A DNA stretch of 64,000 bases from Phreatobacter aquaticus. Lineage in GTDB: Bacteria > Pseudomonadota > Alphaproteobacteria > Rhizobiales > Phreatobacteraceae. The notes beneath the pieces were generated by a model, which worked only from the letters and a program-made list of their open reading frames with translations, was not told where the DNA came from and did no database searches. A program made the position numbers and the translations under genes. The stretch covers positions 4,813,001 through 4,877,000 of the forward strand of contig NZ_CP039865.1 of NCBI RefSeq assembly GCF_005160265.1, read 5' to 3'. This document shows, piece by piece, positions 55,168 through 62,907 of the stretch (the first letter of the stretch is position 1; every line of letters begins with the position of its first letter).

Positions 55168-55175
55168 GTATATAC
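55168..55175. promoter_or_regulatory. GTATATAC palindrome in the ruvB-brnT promoter region
   Basis: The perfect palindrome GTATATAC lies in an AT-rich patch (55158-55180) between the divergent ruvB and brnT genes, 12 bases before the brnT start. BrnA antitoxins repress their own promoters through palindromes, so this is a candidate operator; binding there could also affect ruvB. Confidence 0.4.
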
Positions 55176-55187
55176 GTTTATCCGTCG

Positions 55188-55466
55188 GTGGACATCTCAT
55201 ACGACGAGAACAAGCGCCAGCGAACCCTCGACGAGCGGGGACTCGATTTCGCGGATGCTATTCTGGTTTTCGATGATGTCCATTTCGATGTCCCCGACGA
55301 GCGCATGGACTATGGCGAGCCGAGGATAGCGACTTTCGGAACCCTGCGCGGCCGGATGGTCACGCTGGTCTGGACACCCCGCGGCGCAACCCGCCGCATC
55401 ATCTCAATGAGACATGCCAATGACCGGGAAAGAGCCCGTTTCGGTGAGCACCTGGGTCGACCCTGA
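55188..55466 (+). CDS. brnT: BrnT family ribonuclease toxin
   Basis: This 92-residue protein matches BrnT, a RelE-fold ribonuclease toxin. It shows DISYDENKRQRTLDERGLDF at the start, DYGEPRIATFGTLRGRMVTL in the middle and WTPRGATRRIISMRHANDRE near the end, including the conserved Arg/His residues. No in-frame ATG exists; the GTG at 55188 is the only sensible start. It overlaps brnA by 47 bases. It sits on the strand opposite to ruvA and ruvB and between them, which is an unusual place. The frame looks intact. Confidence 0.88.
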   Translation: MDISYDENKRQRTLDERGLDFADAILVFDDVHFDVPDERMDYGEPRIATFGTLRGRMVTLVWTPRGATRRIISMRHANDRERARFGEHLGRP

Positions 55467-55686
55467 CGACGCCCCGGAATGGACCGACGAGATGTTCGAG
55501 GCGGCCGATCTCTATCACGGCGAGACGCTGATCCGCCGTGGCCGGCCGAAGAAGCCCAAGCCCAAGGTGCCGGTATCGATCCGCCTGTCGCCGGAGGTGT
55601 TGGACGCCTTCAAGGCCGATGGAGCGGGATGGCAGACCCGCATCGACGAGGCGCTGAAGGACTGGCTGGCCAAGAAAGTGGCGTGA
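55420..55686 (+). CDS. brnA: BrnA family antitoxin
   Basis: This 88-residue protein has an acidic N-terminal half (DPDDAPEWTDEMFEAADLYHG) that would wrap the toxin. The C-terminal ribbon-helix-helix is VSIRLSPEVLDAFKADGAGWQTRIDEALKDWL (about residues 48-80). GRPKKPKPK before it is the basic arm typical of BrnA. It neutralises BrnT and represses the operon. ATG 55420 was chosen over 55414 by spacing to GAGA. It ends three bases from the convergent ruvA stop. Confidence 0.88.
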   Translation: MTGKEPVSVSTWVDPDDAPEWTDEMFEAADLYHGETLIRRGRPKKPKPKVPVSIRLSPEVLDAFKADGAGWQTRIDEALKDWLAKKVA

Positions 55687-55689
55687 GCG

Positions 55690-56307
55690 TCAGGAGCTCA
55701 GTTCCTTCAACCCCAGCCGGATCAGCTGCTGGGTATTGGCCCCCTCGCCGGCCTTCTGCGCCGCGGCATGCACGGCGGCGGCGGCCTGCGGCTGGCCATA
55801 GCCGAGATTGGTGAGCGCCGAGATCGCATCCTGGATCGGGCCCGGCGCGCGCTTCTCGTCGACATCGCCGGCAAGCTTCGACAGCATCGGATCGATGTCG
55901 GTGAAGCCCGGCGCCTTGTCCTTCAGTTCGGTGACGATGCGCTCGGCAACCTTCGGCCCGACGCCATTGGCGCGTCCGATCGCCGCCTTGTCGCGCAGCG
56001 CAATGGCATTGGCGAGGTCGGACGCCTTCAGCGCCGAGAGCACGGACAGCGCCACCTTCGCGCCCACCCCCTGCACGCCGAGCAGCAGGCGGAACCATTC
56101 GCGCTCCAGGTCATTGGCGAAGCCGAAGAGCCGGATCATGTCCTCGCGCACCATGGTCTCGATGGAGAGCACAGCCGCCTCGCCCGCCGCCGGCAGCGCC
56201 TGCAAGGTGCGCGACGAGCAATGGACGACATAGCCGACGCCATGCACGTCGACGATGACCCAGTCCGGGCCGTAGCTGTCGATCACACCCTTGAGCTTGC
56301 CGATCAT
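55690..56307 (-). CDS. ruvA: Holliday junction DNA helicase subunit RuvA
   Basis: This 205-residue protein shows the three RuvA domains: the N-terminal OB fold ([30 protein letters not shown]), the helix-hairpin-helix pair ([20 protein letters not shown] and [19 protein letters not shown]) and a C-terminal helical domain that contacts RuvB ([21 protein letters not shown]). The acidic pin region is present. It binds Holliday junctions as a tetramer. Downstream, ruvB is separated from it by the opposite-strand brnTA module. ATG start at 56307. Confidence 0.96.
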   Translation of the reverse strand: MIGKLKGVIDSYGPDWVIVDVHGVGYVVHCSSRTLQALPAAGEAAVLSIETMVREDMIRLFGFANDLEREWFRLLLGVQGVGAKVALSVLSALKASDLANAIALRDKAAIGRANGVGPKVAERIVTELKDKAPGFTDIDPMLSKLAGDVDEKRAPGPIQDAISALTNLGYGQPQAAAAVHAAAQKAGEGANTQQLIRLGLKELSS

Positions 56308-56347
56308 GCCAAGACCCTATCCCCTCGATGCCGAAAGCCCGCTCTTG

Positions 56348-56456
56348 CCTCATCCTGAGGTGCGAGGGAGCCTATGCGACCGAGCCTCGAAGGATCGCGC
56401 GGGTCAGCGAACGATCCTTCGAGGCTCGGCGTTCCGCCTCGCACCTCAGGATGAGG
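56348..56456. repeat. Intergenic inverted repeat, family A, copy 3
   Basis: This 109-base copy runs from CCTCATCCTGAGGTGCGAG to CTCGCACCTCAGGATGAGG with inner arms CCGAGCCTCGAAGGATCG and CGATCCTTCGAGGCTCGG. It lies between the glycosylase-like gene and ruvA. Confidence 0.88.
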
Positions 56457-56509
56457 AACGGAGGGGACCGGCCATCAGATGATCATAGGAGATTCGCGGT
56501 CCCTGAGCC

Positions 56510-57226
56510 TCACTCCTCGCCCATGGCGGCGAGGAGCCGCTCCGGCTCATAGTTCTCACCCACCGACATCGCCAGGATCCGCGAGATATGGACGCGCGGC
56601 AGGCCGGTCTCGGCGGCATAGGCGTTGACCGCGCCTTGCACCTTCGCGAGGTCGCCCTTCGAGGTCGGATCGGCCGCGACATCGAGGCCGGCATCGCGCA
56701 GCGCCGCGACCATGTCGCCCGAGGTGACGAAGCCGTCGAAGCCAACGAAGCGCAGGAAATATTGGCCTGTCTTGCCGCCGAGCCGCGAGCCCCGCTTGCC
56801 CATGAGCGTGGTGAGCCCGATCTGGTCGTCGACGGGCCAGCGGCTGAGGAATTGCCCGAAGGAGCCGTGTTCGGCGGCGATGTCGGCGACGAAGGCCGCG
56901 TTCTCGCGCACCGACTTGATCTTCTGCGGATTGCGCACGATGCGGCTGTCGCGCGACAGGTCGTGCCAGAACTCGTCCGGCTGGAACAGCAGCGGCTTCG
57001 GCTCGAAACCGAGAAAGGCCTCCTCGAAACCCGGCCATTTCGCGTCGATCACCCGCCAGACGAAGCCTGCCGAGAACACGCGCCTGGCCATCTCGGCGAG
57101 GAAGCGCGAATCCGGAATGTCGGCGAGCGCGGCCTGCGGCCGGATCTCGGGCAAGAGCGTGGCGAGCACGGCCTCGCCGCCTTTGCGCTTGGCAGCGCGT
57201 GCGCGAATGGTGGCGAAGGGTGTCAT
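56510..57226 (-). CDS. DNA-3-methyladenine glycosylase I (Tag) family protein
   Basis: This 238-residue helical protein resembles Tag-type base-excision glycosylases: FSAGFVWRVIDAKWPGFEEAF matches the Tag helix that begins the active-site pocket, and YFLRFVGFDGFVTSGDM aligns with the DNA-binding half. The four Cys/His zinc ligands of classical Tag (near the N- and C-termini) are absent, and it has no cysteine at all in those parts. It may be a divergent alkylation-repair enzyme. It is inserted between ruvC and ruvA, same direction, flanked by repeats of families C and A. ATG start at 57226. Confidence 0.82.
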   Translation of the reverse strand: MTPFATIRARAAKRKGGEAVLATLLPEIRPQAALADIPDSRFLAEMARRVFSAGFVWRVIDAKWPGFEEAFLGFEPKPLLFQPDEFWHDLSRDSRIVRNPQKIKSVRENAAFVADIAAEHGSFGQFLSRWPVDDQIGLTTLMGKRGSRLGGKTGQYFLRFVGFDGFVTSGDMVAALRDAGLDVAADPTSKGDLAKVQGAVNAYAAETGLPRVHISRILAMSVGENYEPERLLAAMGEE

Positions 57227-57262
57227 GGGTCCCTCTCGTTACACGTCAGACCGCGTTCAAGC

Positions 57263-57349
57263 GTCATGGCAGGCCTCGTGCCTGCCATCCACGTCTTGGC
57301 GTCGGAAAAGGTCAAGGCGTGGATGCCCGGCACATGGCCGGGCATGACG
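57263..57349. repeat. Intergenic inverted repeat, family C, copy 2
   Basis: This 87-base copy runs from GTCATGGCAGGCCTCGTGCC to ATGGCCGGGCATGACG, with inner CCACGTCTTG/CAAGGCGTGG arms like the copy at 21972. It lies between ruvC and the glycosylase-like gene. Confidence 0.72.
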
Positions 57350-57376
57350 ATCTGACAGGAGCAACCGGGCCGAGCC

Positions 57377-57880
57377 TCACGCCTTCGGAATCCGCGCCCC
57401 CGGTCCCCGGTGATGGGCATGGGTCACCGCGATCGCCAGCGCGTCGGTCGCGTCTTCGGTCTTGGGATCGGCCTTGGGCAGCAGGATGCCGATCATCATG
57501 GCGATCTGGTTCTTGTCGGCATGGCCCGCGCCGACGATCGATTTCTTGACCTTGTTCGGCTCGTATTCGCCGACCGGCAGGCCGGCCAGCGCCGGCACGA
57601 CCATGGCGATGCCGCGCGCCTGGCCGAGCTTCAGCGTCGAGATCGGGTCCTTGTTGACGAAGGTGAACTCCACCGCCGCCTCATCCGGCGACCAGGTGCG
57701 GATCACGTCCTCGATGCCGCGATGGAGCGTCGCGAGCCGCACCGCAAGCTCCGCCTTGTCGGCCGAGGTGATCGTGCCGCAGGCGACGAAGGCCAGCCGG
57801 TTGCCGGTGACGTCGATGACGCCCCAGCCGGTGCGGCGCAGCCCCGGATCGAGGCCCAGAATGCGAATCGTCTCGGACAT
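57377..57880 (-). CDS. ruvC: Crossover junction endodeoxyribonuclease RuvC
   Basis: This 167-residue resolvase has the RNase H-like catalytic acids: Asp in [14 protein letters not shown] (residue 10 region), Glu in [11 protein letters not shown] (about 65) and the pair in [18 protein letters not shown] near the C-terminus. [12 protein letters not shown] and [18 protein letters not shown] are typical. It cuts Holliday junctions moved by RuvAB. The start at 57880 gives [13 protein letters not shown]; upstream codons overlap a secreted-protein gene antisense to nothing useful. Same direction as ruvA and ruvB but separated from them by insertions. Confidence 0.96.
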   Translation of the reverse strand: MSETIRILGLDPGLRRTGWGVIDVTGNRLAFVACGTITSADKAELAVRLATLHRGIEDVIRTWSPDEAAVEFTFVNKDPISTLKLGQARGIAMVVPALAGLPVGEYEPNKVKKSIVGAGHADKNQIAMMIGILLPKADPKTEDATDALAIAVTHAHHRGPGARIPKA

Positions 57881-57951
57881 GGGGGCAGTTGTAGCGCAGT
57901 CGGCGAGTGTTCGGCTCGCGCCGGTCTCTGCCGACAGCCCATCGCAGCCAG

Positions 57952-58191
57952 TCAGCGAAACCCCGCCTCGCGGATCGTCGTGACGCATCCGGAGGCCAGC
58001 CGGTTCTGGTTGGCGCGCAGGCAGGCGTTGACGCGGGTCGAATCGCGCCCGGCATCCGGGCAATGGCGGTCGAGATCGGGCTTGCAGGCGCGATAGATCT
58101 GCACCTTCTGGCTGAACGAGAGATTGGGCTCCTGGGCGAGCGCCGCGGGCGCGATCAGAGCGAGGCCGGCGATCAGAATGAGACGGGTCAT
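57952..58191 (-). CDS. Small secreted cysteine-rich protein
   Basis: This 79-residue precursor has a signal peptide ([17 protein letters not shown]), leaving a mature protein of about 60 residues with four cysteines in the pattern [15 protein letters not shown] and GC. This spacing resembles one cysteine-rich GLG1 repeat, a module found in eukaryotic Golgi proteins and in small bacterial secreted proteins. Two disulphides are likely. Function unknown. It lies between ruvC and the Rsm22-like gene. Confidence 0.75.
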   Translation of the reverse strand: MTRLILIAGLALIAPAALAQEPNLSFSQKVQIYRACKPDLDRHCPDAGRDSTRVNACLRANQNRLASGCVTTIREAGFR

Positions 58192-58203
58192 GTCGGGGGC
58201 TCC

Positions 58204-59178
58204 TCAGGTCTCGGTCGGGAAAGCGTCGCCCCAGCCGGTATGGCGGGTCAGTCGCGAGAGGGATTTGTCGCGCACCGGCACGCTGCGATCAACCAGGCCG
58301 TCGACCGTGCAGAGCCGGAAGGTGGTTTCCGGCTTGCTGGCTTTCGGCGGGCGCAGCACGCGAGCCTCGGCAGGATGGATCGCGATGCCGGGGCCTGCCA
58401 CCGCGACATAGGCATAGCGCTCGTCCTCAAAGGGTACGTCGGCGCCCTTGGCAGCCTTGTGCGCCTTCAGCCGCGGCAGGCGGGCGGAGAAATGGCACCA
58501 GTCGGGGGCGGCGAGCGGGCACGAGCCGTCATGGGGGCAAGGCGCGATGATGCGCGCTCCGGCCGTGATCAACGCCGCGCGGGCTGACGCGACCACCGCA
58601 AAGCCCTGAGGCGTGCCAGGCTCGACGATCACGGTGAGCCCGGTGGACGCCCGGTAGAGCCGGAGCGCTGCGGCTCCCACCTCGGCCGCGGGCAGTTCGT
58701 TCAGCGCATAGCCGGCGACGACGAGATCGGCGCTGCCCGCCTCGCCAAGCGAGCGGTCGAGGGATGCCTTGGTGAACCGCGCCTGCGCCAGCACCGGCGC
58801 CTGCCCTGCGAGGGTCCGGGCAAGGCCGATCATGCCGTCATGGGCATCGACCAGCGTCGCGGCTTCGATCCCGTCGAACGTGTCGAGCGCCGCCCAGCTC
58901 GCCGTGCCGGGTCCGCAGCCGGCATCGATCAGGCTCGCCGGCGCGAACGCTGTGCGCTCCGCCACCTCGTCGAGCACGGCACGGATCGCGGCATAGGTCG
59001 CGGGCATGCGCGCCACCGCATAGGCGGCGAGGTCGACGGGTTGGGCCAGCCTGGTGCCACGGCCCGACCGGTAATCGGCTGAGAGCTTCGTCGCGGCCTC
59101 GGCCAGCGCCCGGCCGGGATGGCCGGCGGCCAGCGCCTCGATGGCGGATCGGAGCGCTGCCGGCAGCTCGCCGCTCAA
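58204..59178 (-). CDS. Rsm22 family small-subunit ribosomal methyltransferase-like protein
   Basis: This 324-residue SAM-dependent methyltransferase has motif I in [16 protein letters not shown] (about residues 85-100) and the family's cysteine cluster [23 protein letters not shown]. This matches mitochondrial Rsm22/METTL17-type proteins that bind an Fe-S cluster and assist small-subunit assembly. The protein begins [13 protein letters not shown]. The only sensible start is a TTG at 59178 overlapping the stop of the SDR gene (ATTGA), implying translational coupling. Reading further upstream runs antisense-like through the SDR gene and is rejected. Confidence 0.82.
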   Translation of the reverse strand: MSGELPAALRSAIEALAAGHPGRALAEAATKLSADYRSGRGTRLAQPVDLAAYAVARMPATYAAIRAVLDEVAERTAFAPASLIDAGCGPGTASWAALDTFDGIEAATLVDAHDGMIGLARTLAGQAPVLAQARFTKASLDRSLGEAGSADLVVAGYALNELPAAEVGAAALRLYRASTGLTVIVEPGTPQGFAVVASARAALITAGARIIAPCPHDGSCPLAAPDWCHFSARLPRLKAHKAAKGADVPFEDERYAYVAVAGPGIAIHPAEARVLRPPKASKPETTFRLCTVDGLVDRSVPVRDKSLSRLTRHTGWGDAFPTET

Positions 59179-59966
59179 TCGGCCACCGGGACCGTGTAAT
59201 TGAGGCCGAGACGGCCACCATCGGCATAGATGGTCTGGCCCGTCACATAGCTCGCCGCGTCGGAGGCGAGGAACACGGCGACCTTGGCGATCTCGTCCGG
59301 CTCGCCGAGGCGGCGCAGCGGCGTGCGCGAGAACAGGCGGTGGCGGGCGGTCTTGTCGGTGTTGACGCTTGCCAGCATTTCGGTGGCGATCGAGCCGGGG
59401 CCGATGGCATTGACTCGGATGCCCCATTCGGAGAGGCCGAGCGCCATCACATTGGTCAACTGGCTGACGCCACCCTTCGACACGCAATAGGGGATCTGGT
59501 TGACGATCGCGAGGCGCGCGTTGACCGAGCTCATGTTGACGATGGCGCCTGGCGTCTTGCCGGCCTTGACCTGCTCGACCATGACCTTGGCGACCGCCTG
59601 GCCGACCAGGAACGAGCCCTTCAGGTTGACCCGCAGCACCTTGTCGAAATCGGCCTCGGCGAGATCGAGGAATTCGGCCGAATGCACGATGCCGGCATTG
59701 TTGATGAGAATGTCGATCTCGCCGGTGAAGGCCTTTTTCGCACCCTCGACCAGCTTTGCGACCGAGGCGGCATCGCCGACATCGGCGGCGATGAACACGG
59801 CCTTGCCGGATTTCGCCAGTTCGGCGGCGGTCGCCTTGCCGGCGTCCTCCATGATGTCGGAGATGACCACGCTCGCGCCCTCGGCGACGAAGCGCTCGGC
59901 AATCGCCTTGCCGATGCCGCGCGCGGCGCCCGTGATGATCGCAACCTTGCCGTCGAGCGTGCCCAT
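59175..59966 (-). CDS. SDR family NAD(P)-dependent dehydrogenase/reductase
   Basis: This 263-residue classical short-chain dehydrogenase shows the cofactor motif TGAARGIGKAIAE, NNAG (about residue 90), catalytic Ser in IVNMSSVNARLA, and Tyr-x-x-x-Lys in PYCVSKGGV. The latter reads YCVSK, which is intact. Asp in VVISDIMED suggests NAD(H) preference. AIGPGSIATEM and TGQTIYADGGRLG are typical of FabG-like enzymes. Substrate unknown. It is first in a coupled pair with the Rsm22-like gene. ATG start at 59966. Confidence 0.92.
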   Translation of the reverse strand: MGTLDGKVAIITGAARGIGKAIAERFVAEGASVVISDIMEDAGKATAAELAKSGKAVFIAADVGDAASVAKLVEGAKKAFTGEIDILINNAGIVHSAEFLDLAEADFDKVLRVNLKGSFLVGQAVAKVMVEQVKAGKTPGAIVNMSSVNARLAIVNQIPYCVSKGGVSQLTNVMALGLSEWGIRVNAIGPGSIATEMLASVNTDKTARHRLFSRTPLRRLGEPDEIAKVAVFLASDAASYVTGQTIYADGGRLGLNYTVPVAD

Positions 59967-60047
59967 GTCGGTCCCCGTGCCTGATGATGGTGGGTTCTAG
60001 ACCAGAATCGATGGGAGCGGGAAGGGCGGGTGCGGATGAGCAGCGAT

Positions 60048-60153
60048 CCTTCGAGGCTCGGGCTTTCAGCCCTCGCACCTCAGGATGAGGTAAGGAGAGA
60101 TCGTGCCTATCCGTTCCTCATCCTGAGGTGCGAGCGTGAGCGAGCCTCGAAGG
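60048..60153. repeat. Family A repeat, rearranged copy 4
   Basis: Here the two halves are inside out: CCTTCGAGGCTCG...CTCGCACCTCAGGATGAGG comes first and CCTCATCCTGAGGTGCGAG...CGAGCCTCGAAGG second, so the ends that are normally outermost face each other across a 24-base spacer. It lies between the SDR gene and the quinone oxidoreductase. Confidence 0.8.
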
Positions 60154-60170
60154 ACCTCTTCCCTATCCCC

Positions 60171-61169
60171 TCACACCGTCAGCACGATCTTGCCGATATG
60201 CGCATTGGTCTCCATCCGCGCATGGGCCTTGGAGGCCTCGGCCAGCGGATAGGTCGAATCCATCACCACCTTGACCTGGCCAGCCTCCAGCAGCGGCCAG
60301 ACCTTGGCCTTGAGAGCCTCGGCCAGCGCCGCCTTGAAGGCGAGATCGCGGATGCGCAGGGTCGAGCCGGTGAAGGTGATGCGCTTCAGCATGAGCCAGC
60401 GCAGGTCCACCTTCACCTCCGAACCATGCAGGAAGGCGATCTGGACGATGCGGCCATCGGCGGCCACGCAGGCGAGGTTCTTCTGGACATAGTCGCCGCC
60501 GACCATGTCGAGGATGAGGTCGACGCCCTTCTTGCCCGTCGCATCCGCCACCGCCTGCACATAGTCGGTCGTACGGTAGTTGATCGCGATATCGGCGCCC
60601 AGCGCCTTGGCCGCCGCGCATTTCTCATCCGAACCGGCGGTGGTCAGCACGGTCGCGCCGAAGGCCTTGGCAAGCTGGATGGCGGTGACGCCGATGCCCG
60701 ATGTGCCGCCATGGATCAGGATGGTCTCGCCGGCCTTCAGGCCGCCGCGGTCGAACACATTGGACCACACCGTGAAGAAGGTCTCCGGCACGCCGGCGGC
60801 CTCCGCCATGGAGAGGCCCTTCGGCACGGGCAGCGCATTGGTCTCGTCGACCACGGCATATTCGGCATAGCCGCCGCCGGCCACCAGCGCGCAGACCTTG
60901 TCGCCAATGGCGAAGCGCGATGCGCCAGCGCCGAGCGCCACCACTTCGCCGGAAAATTCGAGGCCCGGAATGTCGGACGCGCCCTTCGGCGGCGGATAGC
61001 CGCCGGCGCGCTGCAGAACGTCGGGCCGGTTGACCCCGGCCGCGGCGATCCTCACCAGGATCTCGCCTTTGCCCGGCTGGGGCATGGGCCGCGTCTCGGG
61101 AACAAGCGCCTCGGGGCCGCCGGGAACCGGAATGGCGATGGCGGTCATGGTGGGGGGAAGCGCGGTCAT
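60171..61169 (-). CDS. NAD(P)H-quinone oxidoreductase (PIG3/zeta-crystallin type)
   Basis: This 332-residue medium-chain reductase lacks zinc ligands, as usual for the quinone oxidoreductase branch. Signatures are AAGVNRPDVLQRAGGYPPPKGASDIPGLEFSGEV (in two strands), the cofactor loop ILIHGGTSGIGVTAIQLAKAFGA, and DLILDMVGGDYVQKNLACVAADGRIV. It begins MTALPPTMTAIAIPVPGGPE; an internal ATG at 61148 is also possible. It probably reduces quinones or enones with NADPH. It is divergent from DUF1192, as seen in relatives. Confidence 0.94.
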   Translation of the reverse strand: MTALPPTMTAIAIPVPGGPEALVPETRPMPQPGKGEILVRIAAAGVNRPDVLQRAGGYPPPKGASDIPGLEFSGEVVALGAGASRFAIGDKVCALVAGGGYAEYAVVDETNALPVPKGLSMAEAAGVPETFFTVWSNVFDRGGLKAGETILIHGGTSGIGVTAIQLAKAFGATVLTTAGSDEKCAAAKALGADIAINYRTTDYVQAVADATGKKGVDLILDMVGGDYVQKNLACVAADGRIVQIAFLHGSEVKVDLRWLMLKRITFTGSTLRIRDLAFKAALAEALKAKVWPLLEAGQVKVVMDSTYPLAEASKAHARMETNAHIGKIVLTV

Positions 61170-61264
61170 GGCAATGGTCCGGGTTTCGGGCGTCGGGGGC
61201 TTCGGTGTAACCTCGGCGCGGAGGCGGCGCCAGTCCGCCGGATGCGCCAGAGGAGTGATGCGCC

Positions 61265-61453
61265 ATGGATGAGGACCTGCGGCCGCGCCCGAAACCGCCC
61301 GCCCATGTGATCGGCCAGGATCTGGCGGCGCTGTCGATCCACGAGTTGAAGGAGCGGGTCGAGGTGCTGAAGGACGAGATCGTCCGGCTCGAGGCGGCGG
61401 TGCAGTCGAAATCGGCGAGCAAGAACGCGGCCGACAGCGTGTTCAAGTTCTGA
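61265..61453 (+). CDS. DUF1192 family protein
   Basis: This 62-residue protein matches DUF1192: a short N-terminus with Pro/Arg, then a single helical coiled-coil segment (LAALSIHELKERVEVLKDEIVRLEAAVQSK) and a polar tail. The family is confined largely to Alphaproteobacteria and is of unknown function, possibly a small coiled-coil partner of division or envelope proteins. ATG start at 61265, 95 bases from the divergent quinone oxidoreductase. Confidence 0.88.
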   Translation: MDEDLRPRPKPPAHVIGQDLAALSIHELKERVEVLKDEIVRLEAAVQSKSASKNAADSVFKF

Positions 61454-61519
61454 AGGGGCGTTCCAGTGTAGCAGGCCCGCCAACAGGGCCGAAATCGTCC
61501 TTGCTGGGCGCGCTCCAGC

Positions 61520-61630
61520 TCCCCTCCCCCCGCTTGCGGCGGGGAAGGGCATGGGGGTGGGGGGAAGAGTGCGCTGTTTCCGGGGAAGCCCCCCACCCTA
61601 ACCCTCCCCGCCACTTCGTGGGGGGAGGGT
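61520..61630. repeat. Intergenic inverted repeat, family D
   Basis: CCCCTCCCCCCGCTTGCGGCGGGG with an ATGGGGGTGGGG tail faces CCCCCCACCCTAACCCTCCCC and CCACTTCGTGGGGGGAGGG, making outer and inner arms. It directly follows DUF1192. Confidence 0.7.
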
Positions 61631-61766
61631 ATTGAGTGCGCTTTCGGAACCCCGGTGCAGAAGTGTGAACCACTTTCCAACACACCGGCCGCTGCTCACT
61701 GCAACTCCATGTGCCCCTCACCTGCCGTAACGTTAGAATCACGTCATCGCGCTGCGCCAGCCGTGG

Positions 61767-61782
61767 TTAACGCAGAGTTAAC
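61767..61782. promoter_or_regulatory. CtrA box upstream of candidate small RNA and rcdA
   Basis: TTAA-CGCAGAG-TTAAC is an exact full CtrA site, and GGTTAAC/GTTAACC around it forms a seven-base inverted repeat. It lies about 90 bases before a strong terminator and 470 bases before rcdA, whose product promotes CtrA degradation. Confidence 0.62.
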
Positions 61783-61811
61783 CTTTCCAGATTATCACTG
61801 GATACGTTCGG

Positions 61812-61900
61812 CTTTGCCGGACGCGAGTGGGTCCTGTCCACTTGTTTGACGCCTCCCTGTTAAATCGACTTCAGGGCCGCCTTCGGGCGGCCCTTTTTTC
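61812..61900 (+). ncRNA. Candidate small RNA between CtrA box and terminator
   Basis: A start about 30 bases after the CtrA box would give a transcript of about 90 bases ending at a strong terminator. It contains a hairpin AGTGG-loop-CCACT (about 61826-61842) and an unpaired stretch with CCTCC, which could pair with Shine-Dalgarno sequences, as seen in several alphaproteobacterial small RNAs. No open frame of note lies within. The start is estimated and expression is not shown; the terminator could also serve read-through from DUF1192. Confidence 0.35.
61874..61900 (+). terminator. Strong rho-independent terminator
   Basis: GGGCCGCC-TTCG-GGCGGCCC forms an eight-base stem with the very stable TTCG tetraloop, followed by TTTTTTC. 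It lies 420 bases after DUF1192 and 350 bases before rcdA, so it has no obvious protein-coding gene to serve. Confidence 0.92.
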
Positions 61901-62250
61901 TTGGGGACAAGGGTCGCTCCGAGGCGATGGGAGGCACCCAGGAGGCGACGCCCCGCCTGTCCCTCCCCGGCACCGGGCATTCACCGATCATTAACCCTCA
62001 AGGGGTTTCCACAGGGGGTGTCCCGATTTGCAGGTCCCGTCCCGGCGCGATGTCGCTTATGACGGCTGACCCTTCGATTTCCCTCGTCGACCCCGTCCGG
62101 ACAGCCCAACTGTGCCAGAACGGCACGGAAACGGCTTGGCACCCGGCTTGCTGGTTCAAGGCCAGGCCCTGCGTTTACCTTCGCTTAAGCATTGTCTTTA
62201 CAGCGAGGGCCAACGTCGGCAGTGATTTGATCCTCAGGAGTTTCCGCGTC
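61901..62250. other. Upstream region of rcdA
   Basis: No gene is supported in these 350 bases. An in-frame extension of rcdA to 61927 exists, but its sequence is unlike the family. A lone CtrA-like half site, CATTAACCCTC (61991-62001), and CGCTTAAGCATTG near 62181 are the only regulatory-looking elements noticed. Confidence 0.35.
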
Positions 62251-62775
62251 ATGTCGAACGAACCCGTGCTGTCCGCCGCCGCCCCCACCTTCGCCTTCGG
62301 TGCTAGGCTTGCGGCATCGCCGGCCTTCAAGGAGCTGTTCCGCGATGGCATGGGACTGGTGGAAGAGACCGCGGCCTATCTCGACGGCGCAGGCCGCGAG
62401 GAGAGCAAGGGGCTGGAGCGCGGCGCGGCGCTGGCCTATGCCACCGAGAGCATGCGTCTGACCACCCGCCTGATGCAGCTGGCCTCCTGGCTCCTCCTGC
62501 AGCGCGCCGTCAACGAGGGCGAGCTGACCCAGGAACAGGCCGCCCAGGAAAAGTCGAAGGTCCGGCTGTCGTCGGTCGGCGCACCGACGCCCAGCGCAAC
62601 GCTCGTCGAACTGCCGCAGTCGCTGCAGGATCTGGTCGCCAAGGCGATGCGGCTGCAGGAGCGCGTGGTTCACATGGACCGCCTGCTGTTCGGCTCGCTG
62701 GAAGCCCCGCTCGAGCAGGCAAGCCCCCTCGCCGGCCAGATGGACCGCCTGGCGGCCGCCTTCGGACGCCGCTGA
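62251..62775 (+). CDS. rcdA: DUF1465 protein, RcdA homologue (regulator of CtrA degradation)
   Basis: This 174-residue all-helical protein matches Caulobacter RcdA: LAASPAFKELFRDGMGLVEETAAYLDG, GREESKGLERGAALAYATESMRLTTRLMQLASWLLLQRAV and a C-terminal helix ending MDRLAAAFGRR (each a helix). RcdA is an adaptor that, with CpdR and PopA, brings CtrA and other proteins to ClpXP for timed degradation. ATG 62251 has AGGAG about 11 bases upstream. Finding it in a window with three exact CtrA boxes supports an intact CtrA circuit. Confidence 0.9.
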   Translation: MSNEPVLSAAAPTFAFGARLAASPAFKELFRDGMGLVEETAAYLDGAGREESKGLERGAALAYATESMRLTTRLMQLASWLLLQRAVNEGELTQEQAAQEKSKVRLSSVGAPTPSATLVELPQSLQDLVAKAMRLQERVVHMDRLLFGSLEAPLEQASPLAGQMDRLAAAFGRR

Positions 62776-62907
62776 ACGGCCTCCCTTTATTTCAGGCGAG
62801 CCCCCGCCTATAAGACCGCCGACTTGCAAGCCGGTCTCGCGCGGCGCTTGATCCCAAGCGCTGCCAAGGCGGCTGTTGAACGCCAAGAGGCGCGACGAGG
62901 GGCGGAC

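Noticed and set aside
58204-60078. 624-codon fusion of SDR-region and Rsm22-like sequence
   Set aside because: The N-terminal 300 codons are an out-of-frame reading of the SDR gene. Only the part from TTG 59178 carries methyltransferase motifs.
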